A stretch of DNA of 50,078 bases from Triangularia verruculosa. Lineage: Eukaryota; Ascomycota; Sordariomycetes; Sordariales; Podosporaceae. Shown in pieces: positions 1 through 10,666 of the stretch (the first letter of the stretch is position 1; each line of letters starts with the position of its first letter). Both the position numbers and the translations under genes were made by a program. Location: contig MU864052.1 of the NCBI GenBank assembly GCA_033296885.1, forward strand, positions 1-50,078, read 5' to 3'. The notes beneath the pieces are model-generated. The model ran no database searches and was not told the origin of the DNA. It saw only the letters and a list, made by a program, of their open reading frames with translations.

Positions 1-535
1 CTTAGCATGGTTGAAATATTGATAAAATCAAGAGGTGTATACCCTATCAGGTTAGTAAGTCACACGCTACCATTTAAAAAGCTGGGATAGGTGTATAATT
101 AAAAAGACTAGCGCCACTCACCCCATGCCCCCCTTCTGGGAACATCGCATCGCCCACATCCCTTCCCATCTCCTCCCTCGACCGCCTGTGATTCCACTCC
201 TGATTCCCACACAACCTCGTCCTCACGCTCGCTTGTTTTTTTCTCGGTTGCTCCGGTGCCGCCCGCTCTTGTCACCCTCCCCCCGGTCTCGATCCATCGC
301 GAGTATTTGACTCCATTCCCCAGAGTTGTGTCTCCATACTCTCCTCCATTCGTTATTCCACCACACTCAGTCAGTCGTTCATTCACCGTGCCATCCTGGT
401 ATAATCCCCAGCCTCTCTCTCTCCAGCGCTGTGTAAGATATCACACATAAAAAAACACTCTCAACCTCAGTCCATCCTCGCGACGCGCTTTCTCCATAGC
501 TTAATCCTCCAACACCTACAATCACAATCGTCAAA
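1..535. other. upstream region of the GPI-anchored protein gene
   Basis: No gene is supported here. The stretch is pyrimidine-rich on the + strand, with many CT and CCC tracts. It carries a TATAAT-like motif near 399, about 140 bases before the ATG at 536, followed by a CTCTCTCT tract. This fits a fungal core promoter and 5' leader. The short open frames here are low-complexity and show no protein-like character. Confidence 0.5.
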
Positions 536-1161
536 ATGAAGTCCTTCCTCTTCCCCGTTGCCGTCCTCGTCTCGGTCGCCATGGCCCAGACAACCGCCTG
601 CGCTGCCGACTACATCGTCGAGTCCTGCCTCGGCTCCGAGAAGGCGAAGCTCGCCGCCTGTGTCAGCGGCGACTACGGGTGCCAGTGTGCCGCCTGGCAA
701 GCCATCCTCACGTAGGTTTTTGTTTCTTTTTTCAACCTCAATAAGAACCATTTTCTAACGCTGCATGTTGATAATAGCTGCTACAACAACTGCCCCAACG
801 ATTCCCGTCTCCGTAAGTTTTTTTTTCCCCTCCTTTCAAACGCGTCTTCTCTCCTCTCCTCTAACAACATCTTTCAGACACCGACGTGGGCCAAAAGGAC
901 ATCTTCTGCGGCTACGCCTCCCAGTTCCCCTCCAAGGCCACCGCCGTCCCCTCCAAGACGGGCACCAACTCTCCGGCCACTCAGACGCCAAGCCAGAACC
1001 AGGCCGACAACGACGACAGCGCCTCCGGCACCGACGACGAGTCCGAGACCTCCACCAGCACCGGCTCCCCTGCGACCAACACCAACAGCGCCGCGTACCT
1101 CGCGCTCAACGCCGGCGGTGTTTTGGCTGCGGTGGCTGGTGTTGTTGCTGTTGTGCTTTAA
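536..1161 (+). CDS. GPI-anchored, eight-cysteine secreted protein (3 exons)
   Basis: Exons are 536-711, 778-812 and 878-1161, joined by two GT-AG introns of 66 and 65 nt; the spliced frame encodes 164 aa. The protein opens with a signal peptide (MKSFLFPVAVLVSVAMAQ). A compact domain with eight Cys follows, at roughly residues 22-80 and including a CQC pair. Next comes an Asp/Ser/Thr-rich linker, then a hydrophobic Ala/Val/Leu tail typical of a GPI-attachment signal. This matches the fungal family usually called GPI-anchored serine/threonine-rich protein. Its Cys spacing resembles CFEM domains but is not a clean CFEM match. It is probably attached to the plasma membrane or wall; the molecular role is unknown. 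The exon-1 join depends on the donor in ACGTAGGT, which is supported because readthrough would hit a stop at once. Confidence 0.85.
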
Positions 1162-1849
1162 ACAGTGAAACAGTATGATGTTGTATGGCTGTTTTTGGGG
1201 GAAATTTGGGATTGAATGATCTAAGCTCTTTATTTGGAACACAAATTTGGCTTGGGTTACGAAAAAGAAAAGTTGAGAGTTTGTTTCGGCTTTCTTTTTC
1301 TTTTCTGGCTTCTTTGGTTGGCAGAGGGCCAGGGTTCCAGGTTTTTCCATTCCACTTCTTCTTTTGGATTCAAGTAATACTTAATTTTTTTGTGTTTGAG
1401 GTTGTGATTTTTTAGCGTTAATGGCTTTAAGATAGTAATGAACTTTGGGTTGTTATGCCGGGCGAAGGTTATGTTCCAGGTTGTTGAATAATAAGTGAGG
1501 GGAGGTGAGGCGAGGGGAGGTGGTGATAATGGGTGATGAACTGACTGGACTTTGATGTATAAGTAGGGAGCATCTCCTCATGTATAAATAGGGAGCAACC
1601 TTCATGGATAAGGAGCAACATCTTATAAGCTTATACATCGGTCCCACCAGACCTATGAGCAACCAGACAGGAAAGATCAGATGGAACTAGAGCGGTCATG
1701 TTATTTTTCAAGGTCAGACAAAACGACTTAACATTAACGATATATGAAGGCTAACTTTTTTCCATTTATCTCTCAGCAGTTTACCAATCTCATCATATCC
1801 CCCCTCCCCCAAAAAGTCAAAATGGTATAAACATCCCACCTAGTCTAAC
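1162..1849. other. convergent 3' intergenic region
   Basis: This region lies between the convergent 3' ends of the GPI-protein gene and the small conserved gene. It is T-rich early on, as expected for a 3' UTR and polyadenylation region, and holds a short tandem repeat near 1552-1624. No gene is seen. Confidence 0.5.
1552..1624. repeat. three imperfect ~25-bp tandem copies
   Basis: Three neighbouring copies share the pattern TsATGtATAAgtAGGGAGCAaC. The first starts near 1552, the second near 1578, and a shorter third near 1603. The second copy contains TATAAAT. The repeat lies between two convergent genes and has no clear role. Confidence 0.6.
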
Positions 1850-2534
1850 CTACGCACTCTCCTCGTTCCCCAATGCACCAAACCCCTTCGACTCCTTCAC
1901 CCCCTTCGCCACCCCCCTCACCGCACTACTCCCCCCTACCAAACCCCTCAACGCCGCCCTACCAGGATCGTTCTCGCTCCCCGGCTCCGGCCACGCACCC
2001 TCTTCCGTCCCGCTCCCTTCAAAACCGCCCTCAGTAAGATTCTTCCCGTGTGGCCGTCCGCCCGTTTCGTGGATGACGTTCTCGACGTACGTCGGGGCCT
2101 TGCCGCCTTGGCCCTCCGGGCTGACCATCTTTGATTCTTCTGTCTCGGTCGACTTGGCCTGCATCCCCCCCTTCTGTCCTCGCTCAGACTGTGAGGGTAC
2201 TTGGGACATTTGCGCTGATTCCAAAGAGGCTGAGTTGGAGGAGGTGCCGGTGCCCGAGGTGGACGACCCGGAGAGGGAGGAGTAGTACTCGGCGGAGGAC
2301 GCAGGTTGGCCAGGGGAGGTGTTGGTGGGGTTTTCAGAGAAGGCGCCGCCGGAACGGATCGAGGAGGCGGCGAGGGAGGAGGGGTCGACAGTACCGGCTG
2401 ATTCGTGGGTCACGGGGGCTTTGGAGCCAAGGTTGATCTAGAGGGAGATGTCAGAGGGGGTTTTAGGGGAAGGGGGATGATAACCAGGGGAAAAATACCT
2501 TGGTGCCGGCGCTGGGAGCTTTGTCTGGGGCCAT
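1850..2534 (-). CDS. small conserved fungal protein of unknown function (2 exons)
   Basis: A short exon 1 (2534-2499) encodes MAPDKAPSAGTK. A 61-nt GT-AG intron follows, then exon 2 (2437-1850), giving 207 aa. The N-terminal part, INLGSKAPVTHESAGTV plus a nearby SLAASSIRSGGAF, and the acidic C-terminal motif around GSENDPGRAA are recognisable as a short, hydrophilic family that recurs in Ascomycota without an assigned function. The protein is rich in Ser, Gly, Glu and Thr, has no membrane segment or signal peptide, and is probably largely disordered. The last part of the gene uses mostly G-ending codons. The start is chosen because it lies just before a good donor and restores the conserved N-terminus. 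A late-embryogenesis or stress-protein-like role is possible but is only a guess. Confidence 0.75.
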
Positions 2535-3757
2535 GATTGATGACTTTATTGACACTGGATAATGTGGAAAGATTTCTTCAATGGGTGTTCAATTGAATTG
2601 AGTTCAGGAGAAAGGCTCGAACCCTTTGGGAGATATACTTGTTTCTTTGATCTCTCACATACAGTGAAGACAAGAGGTGATGTCATCTAACCCCCCTCGC
2701 TGATGTCATGCTGGCATTTCGCCCACCACTTCCTATTGAACAGAATCTTTTGAAACGTTGGGAATCAGGAGAGTTGGAGCTTGGGGAAGCGGAGATCTCC
2801 TCCAGTCGATGACTTCATGGTGAGCCTATAGTGCTCTGCTGCTGCTGCTGCTGCTGCCAATCTGTGTTATGTAAGGAAGTTTGGGGGAGCGCATGGGACT
2901 TGACGTGTCTGTGAGAGGTTGAGAGAAATAGGGGTAAGACAATGGGATATCAAGTGCACGGGATTTTATCTCCTTTTATTCAAGGTTTATCGAGAATCTA
3001 AGTTGTCGAAATGGCCAGCTATGCAACGAATGATGCTACGTATAGATACTTTGGTGTATTTGTCTTTGAGATTTCTGATGGATCTAGCAATCCTGGACGC
3101 AGAATCTTGAGCATATGAATTGCCGTAGTGACTTGAGGCTTCAATATCTGAGTTTCGCATATTTAGTCTGGAATGATTTTCGATGCTCCTCTGATGTTCA
3201 TGTAAGATACCCAAGCATGTGCCAGTCTATTGTTGATGCATAGAGGGTTAGGGTTTATGTCTGGCCGTTTAAAGGTGGGTATCGCAAGATATAGATAAAG
3301 AACATTGCACCTCTCCTATCGATACTTCAGAGCATTCCAAGAGCATGGCCGCATGCCAATTATAAGGACTAGCTACAAGTGGTACTTGTACTGTAGGTTG
3401 AGTTTCGTGGAAAACAATTCGCCGGGTGAGTCAGCAGCTGACCGAATGCTCCCCCCAAAGCTCCGACCATCAGCGCATTTGCCCCGCGACCTCTTGCTGC
3501 TCTTTTCCCCTGGTAAAACTCATGGGGTCCGACATTGGGCCCCGAATTCTCCTGCCTTGTCGACATATCCTAAAACATCTATGATCATAAGCGATCGAGC
3601 TGGTTTGACCATTGTGTTCTACACGACCGCCCGCCTCCCTCCGCTTCATCAACGATTTGCGAGGCCGACGCATTGACACCAGCCGACGACTTGGTTCCCT
3701 TCTACCTTCAAGTATGCACCGGGCCCACACAACCTCTGCCACTCTTATCTGCCAACA
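2535..3757. other. divergent intergenic region (promoters)
   Basis: This 1.2 kb separates the divergently transcribed small conserved gene (-) and the RING ligase gene (+), so it probably holds both promoters. It contains a CTG/GCT trinucleotide run near 2835-2857. Open frames within 2919-3811 are short, lie on both strands, and show no domain-like composition. Confidence 0.5.
2835..2857. repeat. CTG trinucleotide microsatellite
   Basis: About seven copies of CTG/GCT in a row in non-coding DNA between divergent genes. Confidence 0.8.
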
Positions 3758-5878
3758 ATGGCAACTGACCTGCCGAGTCCAAGTTCCCAAGATTGGCCTA
3801 CCACGGAACAATCCTTAGTTCAACAAGCCGGCGAGCCGGCGCCGATTGCTCCTCCCGAAACATCAAACATGAACTCGACGTCATCAGCCCCGAGCAAGCC
3901 GCCGCCCTCATCGACGGGAGGTTTAGCTCATTCCCCCGCGCCCTCCTTGAACCCATCGGCGGCGAGCTTCGATACGAACCGACGGCAGACACAAAGCCCA
4001 TTGAATGTCCAGGGACAACCAAGGAAGGGCCAAGGAGCAAGAAAGCAGCACAGGAACCAGAGAAGGGCCGGCCCATCGTTTGGCGACTCCCATATAGACG
4101 ACGAAGACGCCATGGCCGAGATCAGGGCTCTTCGCAACACCTCCAGCCGCCGTGGCCAAACCTCCATCACGCACTTGATGAATTACGCGTTGCCGCCACG
4201 GCCATATGAGGGTTCGCATGCTCCTTACTCCCGCTCATACCGGAGGAACCCGGCGTGGGGGGTAGGTTCGGGGTATCATGCAGTCGACAAGGCCCGGTAC
4301 ATACATGCAAACTACCGCTTTGTCGTGACTCCCGAGGCCAGCTATACCTCCCAGGCAGCTGATGCCGACCAACACCTGGAATGGACCGACGTGCTCCAGA
4401 TCATTGCCTCTACCGAATCGCAGCAGACGTCGTGTCCGATCTGCCTGTCTGAGCCGGTTGCGCCGCGCATGGCAAAGTGCGGACACATCTTCTGTCTGCC
4501 TTGCTTGATGCGCTTCATGAACACGAGCGTGGGTGACGGCACGGAGAAGAAGCAACCCAAATGGAGGAAATGCCCAATTTGTGAAGACAGCATCCAGTTA
4601 TCTGATGTGCGACCGGTGAGGTTCTACGCCGGGCAGGAAAGCCCCCTGCCTCGCCCAGGAGATGATGTCATTCTCCGCCTGATGGCCCGAAACCCAAAGA
4701 GCACCCTCGCGCTTCCTCGAGAGAGCGGCGCAGAGGTGCTCGAGTCTGGCGAGGATATCCCCTGGCACTGGGCAGCCAACGTGTTAGACTACGCCAGGAT
4801 CATGAAAGGCACCGGCAGCTACATGGCGGAGCAGTTTGACCGAGAAATCGAGGAACTCCTCAAGCAAGAGAAAGAAGACGAACTCCTATATCAAGAAGAT
4901 ACCGAATGGACACAAAAGGCTGTCCGAGCCATCAACACGGCCAAAGAGAAGATGATTGGGTTAGGGGAGTCGCAGTCCCAGACTTCATCATCGAAAGCCC
5001 CTGAGCTAGACCAACAACAGCAAGCTCACGAACAGGGGTTTCACTTTTACACCTCCCCACCACACCTGTATCTCTCCCCGCTGGACATCAGAATCCTCAA
5101 GACAAAATACGGGTCTTTCTCCTCCTTCCCATCAACCCTCCTCCCGCGAGTGGAGCATATTTCCACGGGCCACGTTGTGGACGACGCGCTGAGGAAAAGA
5201 GCGAAATATCTGGGTCACCTCCCCCACGGGTGTCTGATTAGCTTTTTGGAGTGCGACTGGACGGACATTGTGCCTTCTGACGTCCTGGCCACTTTTGCAG
5301 AGGACATTGAGCGTCGAAGGAAGAGAAACAGAGACAAGGCCACGCAGGAGGAAAGGGAGAGGATCCAGGCGGAGAGGATAGAAGCTGCCCAGCTGAGGGG
5401 GGCGAGGCGGCAGATGGGTGGGGGGACGCTGGAGGAGGAGATCACAGCTGTGAGGTTTGGCAATTCCGGACTTGACGATGCGGCGGTGAATATGGATGAT
5501 TTCTTACCGCTGGGAGCAACAAGTTCGGGAACGTCGCCGCCGAATCTGAGGAATGGGTTTGGCACGCTGGGTGAGATCAGCACGAGTCCGTCGGGGAGCA
5601 GGACGGTGTGGGGGACTCGTGCTGTTGCTGCTGGGGAGCCAACTGTGTCGGCTGCTAATGTTGAGAGACAGAGGGGGGTGGTGGTGGATGATGGGTGGTT
5701 GAGGGATGAGAAGGTGCTGGAGACGCTGGGGGTGGGGGATGTGGCTTTTCAGATGGAGGCTATGGGGATTGCGGAGGCGGCGGGGCCGAGTAATGCTCCT
5801 GCGACTAGTGGTGGTGGGAAGAAGAAGAAGAAGCAGAAGATTACGTTGATGAGTACGGGGGGTAAGAGGGGGCTTTGA
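3758..5878 (+). CDS. MAG2: RING-finger E3 ubiquitin ligase, Mag2/RNF10 family
   Basis: A single uninterrupted 706-codon frame. A C3HC4-type RING lies at about residues 226-276: CPICL, then AKCGHIFCLPCL, then KCPICED after a short insert. This RING surrounded by long charged regions, and the Lys-rich end KKKKKQKITLMSTGG, match yeast Mag2 and animal RNF10. Yeast Mag2 (about 670 aa) is of similar size. In yeast and human the family monoubiquitinates ribosomal protein uS3 during quality control of defective 40S subunits; the same role is inferred here. The N-terminal ~130 residues are Pro/Ser-rich and probably disordered. A Gln/Glu-rich coiled segment lies after the RING, and another charged helix at about 510-560 (ERRRKRNRDKATQEERERIQ). 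From about 5400 onward, codon choice shifts strongly to G-ending codons. The ATG at 3758 is the first in frame. Confidence 0.9.
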   Translation: MATDLPSPSSQDWPTTEQSLVQQAGEPAPIAPPETSNMNSTSSAPSKPPPSSTGGLAHSPAPSLNPSAASFDTNRRQTQSPLNVQGQPRKGQGARKQHRNQRRAGPSFGDSHIDDEDAMAEIRALRNTSSRRGQTSITHLMNYALPPRPYEGSHAPYSRSYRRNPAWGVGSGYHAVDKARYIHANYRFVVTPEASYTSQAADADQHLEWTDVLQIIASTESQQTSCPICLSEPVAPRMAKCGHIFCLPCLMRFMNTSVGDGTEKKQPKWRKCPICEDSIQLSDVRPVRFYAGQESPLPRPGDDVILRLMARNPKSTLALPRESGAEVLESGEDIPWHWAANVLDYARIMKGTGSYMAEQFDREIEELLKQEKEDELLYQEDTEWTQKAVRAINTAKEKMIGLGESQSQTSSSKAPELDQQQQAHEQGFHFYTSPPHLYLSPLDIRILKTKYGSFSSFPSTLLPRVEHISTGHVVDDALRKRAKYLGHLPHGCLISFLECDWTDIVPSDVLATFAEDIERRRKRNRDKATQEERERIQAERIEAAQLRGARRQMGGGTLEEEITAVRFGNSGLDDAAVNMDDFLPLGATSSGTSPPNLRNGFGTLGEISTSPSGSRTVWGTRAVAAGEPTVSAANVERQRGVVVDDGWLRDEKVLETLGVGDVAFQMEAMGIAEAAGPSNAPATSGGGKKKKKQKITLMSTGGKRGL

Positions 5879-7247
5879 AAGGGTGGGTTGGGTTGGGGAT
5901 GGATTGTAAAGGGCTATATAAAAAACGTCAAAACAATTTTTGGAAGATTTTGTTGTACTTTTTGATCAAAGCATAGCTATTGGTGTTTTTTTTGTTGGTT
6001 GTATAGGGGTCGGAAGGCAAGGCAAGACAGACAGACACAGAACAAGAGATGGGTGGAGGGTGGGTGGGGGATGTGGCAGCGAAAACTTGTCATGGGGATT
6101 ATCATCACACAACGCAGATTTATATGGCGAATAACGGGGAAAAAAGAAAAAAGACTAGCTACATCGCGATTCCATGACCCGTGTTGCATTTATTAGCTGT
6201 GTCCCAGCTGTAGAATCTTTACTATCTTGTACTGCCAAGGTTTTTACTTTACCGACCTTCCTTGCCTGGCTTTTTCACACCATGCTCAACATCTTTAGGC
6301 TTAAGGTTGGTTTATTCACAGTGACATATGTCCAGCCGCACATCATCACACAAAACAGAATAGTTTTTTTTCTTAAAAGAAGACAAGTTGTATTTTATAG
6401 GAACACCCAATTTAAGCTACCAACCCCCCTCCCTTCCAAACTAAAACATTAACGGGCATGGTCTGAACACACCCACACACACACACCCACACACACAAAC
6501 ACAAGGTCCCCAGCATCATCAAATTCAACAACGACCCTTCCATTTCTGACAAAACAATAACAACAACAAACGGGCCTGGATATCGCAAACCACCCAAACC
6601 AAAAATATCAAACATTTCCTCCTCCCACACAAACCCAACCCAACCCACACAGCCAACCCACAACCCAACCAACCAACCAATCAAGCAAAAAAAAACCATC
6701 CCTTCTTGTCAAAAGTCTTGTATATCGAACCATCCACCCCCAGTTCCCATAAACTTCCTTTAAAAGAAGACAAAGCCTTTCTTTTCTCCTTTCTTTTCAT
6801 CCACCCGTCATACACACACTCACTCCACCACCCAACACACCAAACCCCATCATCAAGCAAACAAAAAATACAAAACATCCCCATCAGTAGGTAGTAAACC
6901 ACACACACATCTCCCGAGAAGCAAGAAATTTCCCCGCGTCCATTGGATATTACTGAATACAATCAAGTATTATTATTTATTTTTGCTCTCAAGCGAATGA
7001 CACAACACAACACAACACACATTTGTTAATCCCGTTGCGGAAAAAACCCTATCCATCCATCCATCCATCCTTCCTTCCATCCACCTTTGACAACAACCAG
7101 CGGGGGGGGAATCATGAGAGAGAAATTACTGAAAAAAAAAAAAAAAAAGTAGTAGCACCCCACGAGCCAACAAGAAGAAAAAAAGCCAAGCCAAGCTTAT
7201 TTAAAACGCCGTAAGTCCTGAATCGAACGGTGCTGGGAATCAAAACT
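5879..7247. other. convergent 3' intergenic region with simple repeats
   Basis: This 1.37 kb lies between the 3' ends of the RING ligase gene (+) and the CBM48 gene (-). It is AC-rich on the + strand from about 6420 to 7080, with ACACACACCC, AACCCAACCC and ATCC repeats and a 17-nt A run. No gene is supported; open frames here are products of low complexity. Confidence 0.5.
7050..7084. repeat. ATCC/TTCC tetranucleotide microsatellite
   Basis: Tandem ATCC units followed by TTCC units, close to the 3' end of the CBM48 gene. A run of about 17 A follows at 7132-7148. Confidence 0.75.
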
Positions 7248-10200
7248 TTAGTGACCGGTGAACTTTTGCTTCAGCTTGGCGAAAAACCCGCTGACTCTGT
7301 TCTTCTTCTTGTCCGCCGTGGTCGTCTTGGTGAGGGTGGCATCGGCGCCAGTGGCCTCGGCGATGGCCGCGTCGGTAGGGGCGGCGTCGGCGGCAGCTGT
7401 GCTTCCGTTGGTCGCAGGCTTAGCCTCCTCGGTAGCGGTCTCGGCGATGGAAGTGGTAGCCTCTCCCTCAGCAGCGACATTGGCTTCCTCAGTCTTGGGC
7501 TCATCGACCTTGGGAGCGTCGACCGTGGGGTCAACGGTCTTGATTGTGGGCTCTACGGCCTTGATTGTAGGCTCTACAGCCTTGGGCTCCTCAACCTTGG
7601 CTTCCTCGGTCTTGGGCTCCTCAACAGCAGGGGGCAGCTCGACAGCCTTGATAGGCTCGGGCTCGGCAGCAGCGGGAGCAGCATCAACAGCCTTGACCTC
7701 CTCGACGGCAGCAGGTGGCTCAACAACCAGAGCGGTGTCGGCAGCCTTGGTCTCTTCAACCGGCTTGGGAGCCTCAAGCTTGAGGGGCTCAGGCTCGACA
7801 GCCTTCACCTCTTTCAAAAGCTCGGCCTCGACCTCCTTCTTGTCCTCGACCGCAGCAGCGTTGCTGGCAGCCTCTGGGCTCTCACCGGCCTTCTCCAAAG
7901 ACTCCTTGACCTCGACGGGAACGGCGTCGGTGACAACCTTGGCCTCCTCCTCAGCCTTTCCGGCAGCGGCAGCCTTAGCCTCCTCCTCGGCCTTGGCTTC
8001 CTCGGCCTCGATATACTCCTGAGCCTTGGCGGCTGACTCCTCGATAGAGTCCGCGGGCTTAACCTCCTTCAGAAGCTCGGCCTCGACAGCAGCCTTCTCC
8101 TCGACAGCAGCAGTGTTGGCCGCAGCCTCGGGACTTTCGACAGCCTCCTTGATAGACTCCTTGACTGGGCCGGGAACCTCGGGGGCCACGCTCTCGGCAA
8201 TCTCCTCCTGCTTGGATTCAAGCGCCTCTTGCTGGGCCTTGGTAATGGTCTCCTGCACGGACTCGGGGAGGACCTCCTTGACGGAATCGGGGAGGGCGGT
8301 AGCGGCGTCGGTGGCAGCTCCGGCGGCCTTCTCGCTAGCCTCGGTGACAGCCTCAGTGGCCTGGGCAGTCACGTTGGCGGCAGTCTCGCTTGCCTTCTGG
8401 GCGGCATCAGTGGCAGCCTCGGTAGCTTGCTGAGCAGCATCGCTCGCGACTTCGGTAGCCTTGACGGTGTACTCGGCGGCAACATCGCTGGCCTTGTGGG
8501 CGACCTCAGTAGCAACCTCGCTAGCCTTGTGAGCAACCTCGGTGGCAGCCTCGCCGGCGTTCTGGGCAGCAACGACAGCAGCGCCAAGGAGCGCAGTGCC
8601 GGCAGTAGCGGCAACAGCGGCAACAGTCTCGGCGACCGACTTGTCGTGCTCAGACTTCTCGGTGCCCACGCCCGCGGTGCCCTCCGAAGTAGAAGGAACC
8701 TCGGGCACTTTCTGGAGAAGCTCCTCTTCAACGACAGCCTTCTCCATCACCTCCTCCTCAATAGCGCTGGCCTCGGGGTCGACATGGGCCTCTTCTTGGC
8801 TCTGCTTGACAATTTCGGGAACCTTGCCTTCCAGGGGAGCCTTGGCGGCAAGAGTGGCAGTGGTGGAGTCGGGACCAACGGTGTTAATGGTGACATCATT
8901 GGCGCCAGCGATTGGCAGGCTGGACTCAGGGATCATGGTGCTGGTGACTGGGGGCAGCTCGGTCTCAATGCCGGGAATACGATCAGACTTCTCATACGAC
9001 TCCTTGTCCAAAGTAACATGGCTGTCGATGGCCTCGGCTCTGACGGCGCCGGGAATTGGTTCGCCGGCAGCCAGCTTGATGGGGTTGACGGCGCCAATTG
9101 TCGCAGGAAGGGGATCGACCTTGACCTGCTGGTCAAGCTCGGCAAGAGGGGTCTCGGGGTAGGTGCCTGGAGGGGATACCTCGGCAGACTCCTTCTCCTC
9201 AGCTGGAGCCGTCTCCTCCTCGGCGGGAGCTGTGGGCTCCTTCTCGGCCGTCAAAGGGACGACAGCGGCCAATTGAGCGGTGGTCGACTCGGGAGCGACT
9301 GTGTTGATGGTGGCCGCGGCGGGGCCGGCCTCTTCTACCTTGTCCGCCATGATTTGGTTGGGTAATAAAATGTTGTTTTCGTTGCCTTCGTGATCTTTCT
9401 CCTGGGGAGCGAGGTGGTCGGTAGTCCAAACGCCGTCGACAACGAACTGGACGAGAGTCGGGAAATGTCAGCAAAAGAACAGGACAGGTTGAACTGGTGA
9501 AATTGAGGCGCTTGGGAAAAAAGTTTAACCTAGCAGCGGGGATCCAATTCAACTTAAAAAGCAAGCAGCACTGCGAGAGGGGCAGCTCCGGCTAGAGACG
9601 TGGAATGCAAGCTGCAAGGCCCCGGCTCCTGGTCCCAGTCCTGCGTCACAACCTCGAAGCGGTATTGGATCATGAGACTCGGTTTTGCGCTTATGGGTCC
9701 CACTGAAGATACCGCTAGTCTCGGTTGCAACGCTCGGTGCTCATCCTTAATCCTGCGTGATGCTTCGGAGTACGGTAGAGGAGTCAGCTCACAGAGAGAG
9801 ATGGCATCCTCCACAGTGCCGAAAGCCCACCAGCCTCTCCCGAGGACCGCCGGCATTCTCACTTCCCATACGGCTTCCCGTGTGCAACTCGGAGCAAGGC
9901 GACATCTGCTGAGGTCTGCAGGCAGCTCTTGGCAGGCCGATGGATCGGTTGCTTGGCTGTGTCGGTGGGTGCATCTCGGTGTGGGTGGAGATTCACAAGC
10001 ACAGCTTGATCTCCCTTCACCTGCCGTCCCCGCTCCGGCTGATTGCGACCCCCGCCTTGCCGACGAGGCCAGGGCCAGAAGAGAAAAAAGCAGTTTTGAT
10101 ATTGGGAGCGGCATGGCGTTTCTGCAACGGTTTCTAGGAATAGAAGGAAAAAGAAAAGATGCGGCGGGGAGAGGGAGACGATGACGATGCCAATGGGCAG

Positions 10201-10666
10201 AGGAAGGATGGTGGTGGAATGAAAACAAATGGAACTTGTCGGTACACACCTTGTAGTAGATCTTTTCCGAGCTCTTGGGTAGCGTCACGGTCTTCTGGAA
10301 GACCTGACCAACACGTTCAAGCTGCTCGCTCTTGCTCCAGTCGTCAAAGGTGCCTGTCACGTAGACTTCCTCGGCGTCATGGGGCCTAGACAATGGGGGA
10401 AGAAAGAGGAAGCGGTTAGCAAAGCTGTCGAACATATAGGCGGCAGAATCGTCATGGTGGCGTCAGCCGGCCAGAGCTTCGCAAGGTTGGGATTGCGAGT
10501 CATCAGAGAGCTCGCTCGCAAGGATGCAAGCTCTTTCTCCCTGAGGAGAGCAAATTCGATGCGACCTCGGCCGGATGATATTGCCATTGTCTGTTGATGG
10601 ACAAAAGTGAAAAAAATGGATGATGCATTGCGATGCGACTAACCACTTGAAGTTGAAGGTGCCCAT
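7248..10666 (-). CDS. CBM48 (AMPK glycogen-binding type) protein with long Ala/Glu LEA-like tail (3 exons)
   Basis: Exons are 10666-10644, 10385-10250 and 9446-7248, spliced to 785 aa. Exon 1 gives MGTFNFKW. Exon 2 gives the core of a carbohydrate-binding module family 48 domain (EVYVTGTFDDWSKS, then KIYYK), completed at the start of exon 3 by FVVDGVWTTDHLAPQEKD. The domain thus covers residues 1-85. This arrangement is that of the yeast Crp1/Mdg1 group, known for glycogen-binding-like folds and, for Crp1, cruciform-DNA binding. The remaining ~700 residues are Ala/Glu/Val-rich. They include LEA-like amphipathic repeats (EVAHKAS, DAAQKAS, about 270-360), two copies of a motif NTVxPxSTTAxLAAxxPL, and a basic end (KKKNRVSGFFAKLKQKFTGH). 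The first in-frame Met of exon 3 (9350) is not the start, because the CBM would be cut off. Intron 2 is 803 nt, unusually long here. Substrate and partners are unknown. Confidence 0.85.

Noticed and set aside
536..1161. Calling the eight-Cys protein a CFEM effector
   Set aside because: The Cys count and the CxC fit, but spacing between the first cysteines (8 and 10 residues) and after CxC (8) departs from the CFEM pattern.
7230..8036. Long plus-strand open frames opposite the CBM48 gene tail (also 8229-9365 and 8542-9162)
   Set aside because: They are antisense shadows of an Ala/Glu-rich, GC-rich coding sequence; their Gly/Leu/Ser or Ala/Ser composition follows from the opposite strand, and there are no motifs.
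9600..10184. 194-codon plus-strand frame inside the long CBM48 intron
   Set aside because: No recognisable motif, many Cys/Trp/Arg typical of random translation, and it lies within a spliced-out region.
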